Source: Venturia oleaginea | Taxonomy: Eukaryota > Ascomycota > Dothideomycetes > Venturiales > Venturiaceae | Length of the DNA: 64,000 bases | Direction of reading: 5' to 3' | NCBI GenBank assembly: GCA_013176395.1 | Contig: JABMLP010000032.1 | Location: forward strand, 243,680 to 307,679 | In this document: in pieces, positions 63,319-64,000 of the stretch | Layout: each line of letters opens with the position of its first letter | How positions within the stretch are numbered: the first letter of the stretch is position 1 | Translations under genes and position numbers: made by a program | The notes under the pieces: model-generated | Seen by the model: only the letters and a program-made list of their open reading frames with translations | Databases searched by the model: none | What the model was told of the DNA's origin: nothing

Positions 63319-64000
63319 ATGTCTGACACGAAGGATGAAAAGAACGACTACGGTCACGAAACCAGTCATTCGCTCAACGGCAGTCATGATCTGCATGGCG
63401 ACACCGCCATTGGTGAGGCCGCTGACGTCTACGGCAATGTCCAGCTGGCTGAAGAGATGGGATACGTGCATCGAGGACTGAAATCTCGTCACATCCAGTT
63501 CATCGCTTTGGGAGGTACCATTGGTACTGGTCTCTTCTTGGGTATTGGAAAAGCGTTTGCGACCTCCGGTCCTCTCTCTGTCCTTCTAGGCACGTCACGC
63601 TCCAATCGAGGTCGAGGAAGTTTCATTTTCTGACTCTTAACAGGTTATACATTCACTGGTTTTGCGGTTTTCGCCATGATGCAATGTCTCGGTGAGATGG
63701 CAACATGGCTTCCACTCCCTGGTGCTATTCCTCAATACTGCTCTCGTTACGTTGACCCGGCCATGGGTTTCGCTGTCGGTTGGAACTCGTGGTATCAGTC
63801 TTCTATCACTCTGTGTGCCGAAATCTCCGCCGCCGCTATCGTGATTAGCTTCTGGAACGAGGAGATCAATTCTGCTATTTGGATTTCCATCCTCATCGTT
63901 CTCATCATTGCCTTGAACATTTTCGCCGTCGCCATTTACGGAGAAGCTGAGTTCGTGTTTGCCAGTGTCAAGATTGTCACTATTGTCGGTCTCCTCATCA
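63319..64000 (+). CDS. Amino-acid permease (APC superfamily, fungal YAT type), partial
   Basis: ATG 63319 ([20 protein letters not shown]) starts a hydrophilic cytosolic tail, then [20 protein letters not shown], the signature at the first transmembrane helix of this family, with LFLGIGKAF following. An intron at 63590-63643 joins PLSVLLG to [18 protein letters not shown]; its donor is GC rather than GT. Further helices run to the window edge ([37 protein letters not shown]). About 210 of an expected 550 residues are present. It should import amino acids across the plasma membrane; the specificity is not readable. Confidence 0.9.

Overview
The window looks like a chromosome segment of a filamentous ascomycete (Pezizomycotina). 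The evidence is short GT-AG introns with CTAAC-like branch sites, a dispersed 5S rRNA gene, CAG/CAA-to-stop decay typical of repeat-induced point mutation (RIP), fungal enzyme families (GH45 cellulase, chloroperoxidase, MFS and amino-acid permeases) and fungal-type LTR and DNA transposons. A Leotiomycete-like host is only a guess.

Layout: 1-364 is the 3' end of an unrecognised gene. 1-13 kb is a transposon graveyard: a deleted pogo/Fot1-like element (1028-2241), a second pogo-like transposase pseudogene (3924-5355), a two-unit minisatellite (5457-5840), a 3'-truncated Ty1/copia element with a tRNA-iMet anticodon-stem type primer site (5870-8873) and a CACTA element (9044-12912). 13.4-19.3 kb carries an MFS transporter, a small hypothetical gene, a MITE copy and an intact eight-exon secreted gene resembling SURNod19/PHM-like copper proteins. 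20.9-48.9 kb is dominated by three copies of one Ty3/gypsy chromovirus family: copy 1 at 20908-26668 (+), a composite copy 2 at 31685-38327 (-) and copy 3 at 42758-48896 (-). Between them lie a RIP-decayed gene (27155-28371), a frameshifted membrane-protein gene (28868-29738), a GH45 cellulase gene split by copy 2, and a chloroperoxidase pseudogene. 49.5-52.6 kb holds a 61-bp minisatellite, a decayed gene of a fungal family with an E-x-K nuclease-like motif, and 5S rDNA. 53-64 kb is mostly ordinary genes: a LOR-domain protein, an acidic coiled-coil protein (possibly Mediator tail), URM1 and ELP2 as a head-to-head pair, a MITE, and the start of an amino-acid permease.

How the parts relate: URM1 (sulfur carrier for 2-thiolation) and ELP2 (Elongator subunit for the 5-carboxymethyl branch) act on the same wobble uridine U34 of tRNAs and share a 186-bp divergent promoter region. 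In the gypsy family, copies 1 and 2 keep an intact pol but have a stop inside gag, while copy 3 has an intact gag and a twice-frameshifted pol. All three have, one base after the LTR, an 11-nt sequence complementary to the predicted 5' end of their own RNA, which indicates Tf1/sushi-type self-priming. I found no clearly new multi-gene system. The strongest second-look items are the gag/pol reciprocal defects and self-priming, the composite copy 2, the URM1-ELP2 pair, and a pocket of single-base indels at 38-47 kb that may be either decay or consensus error.
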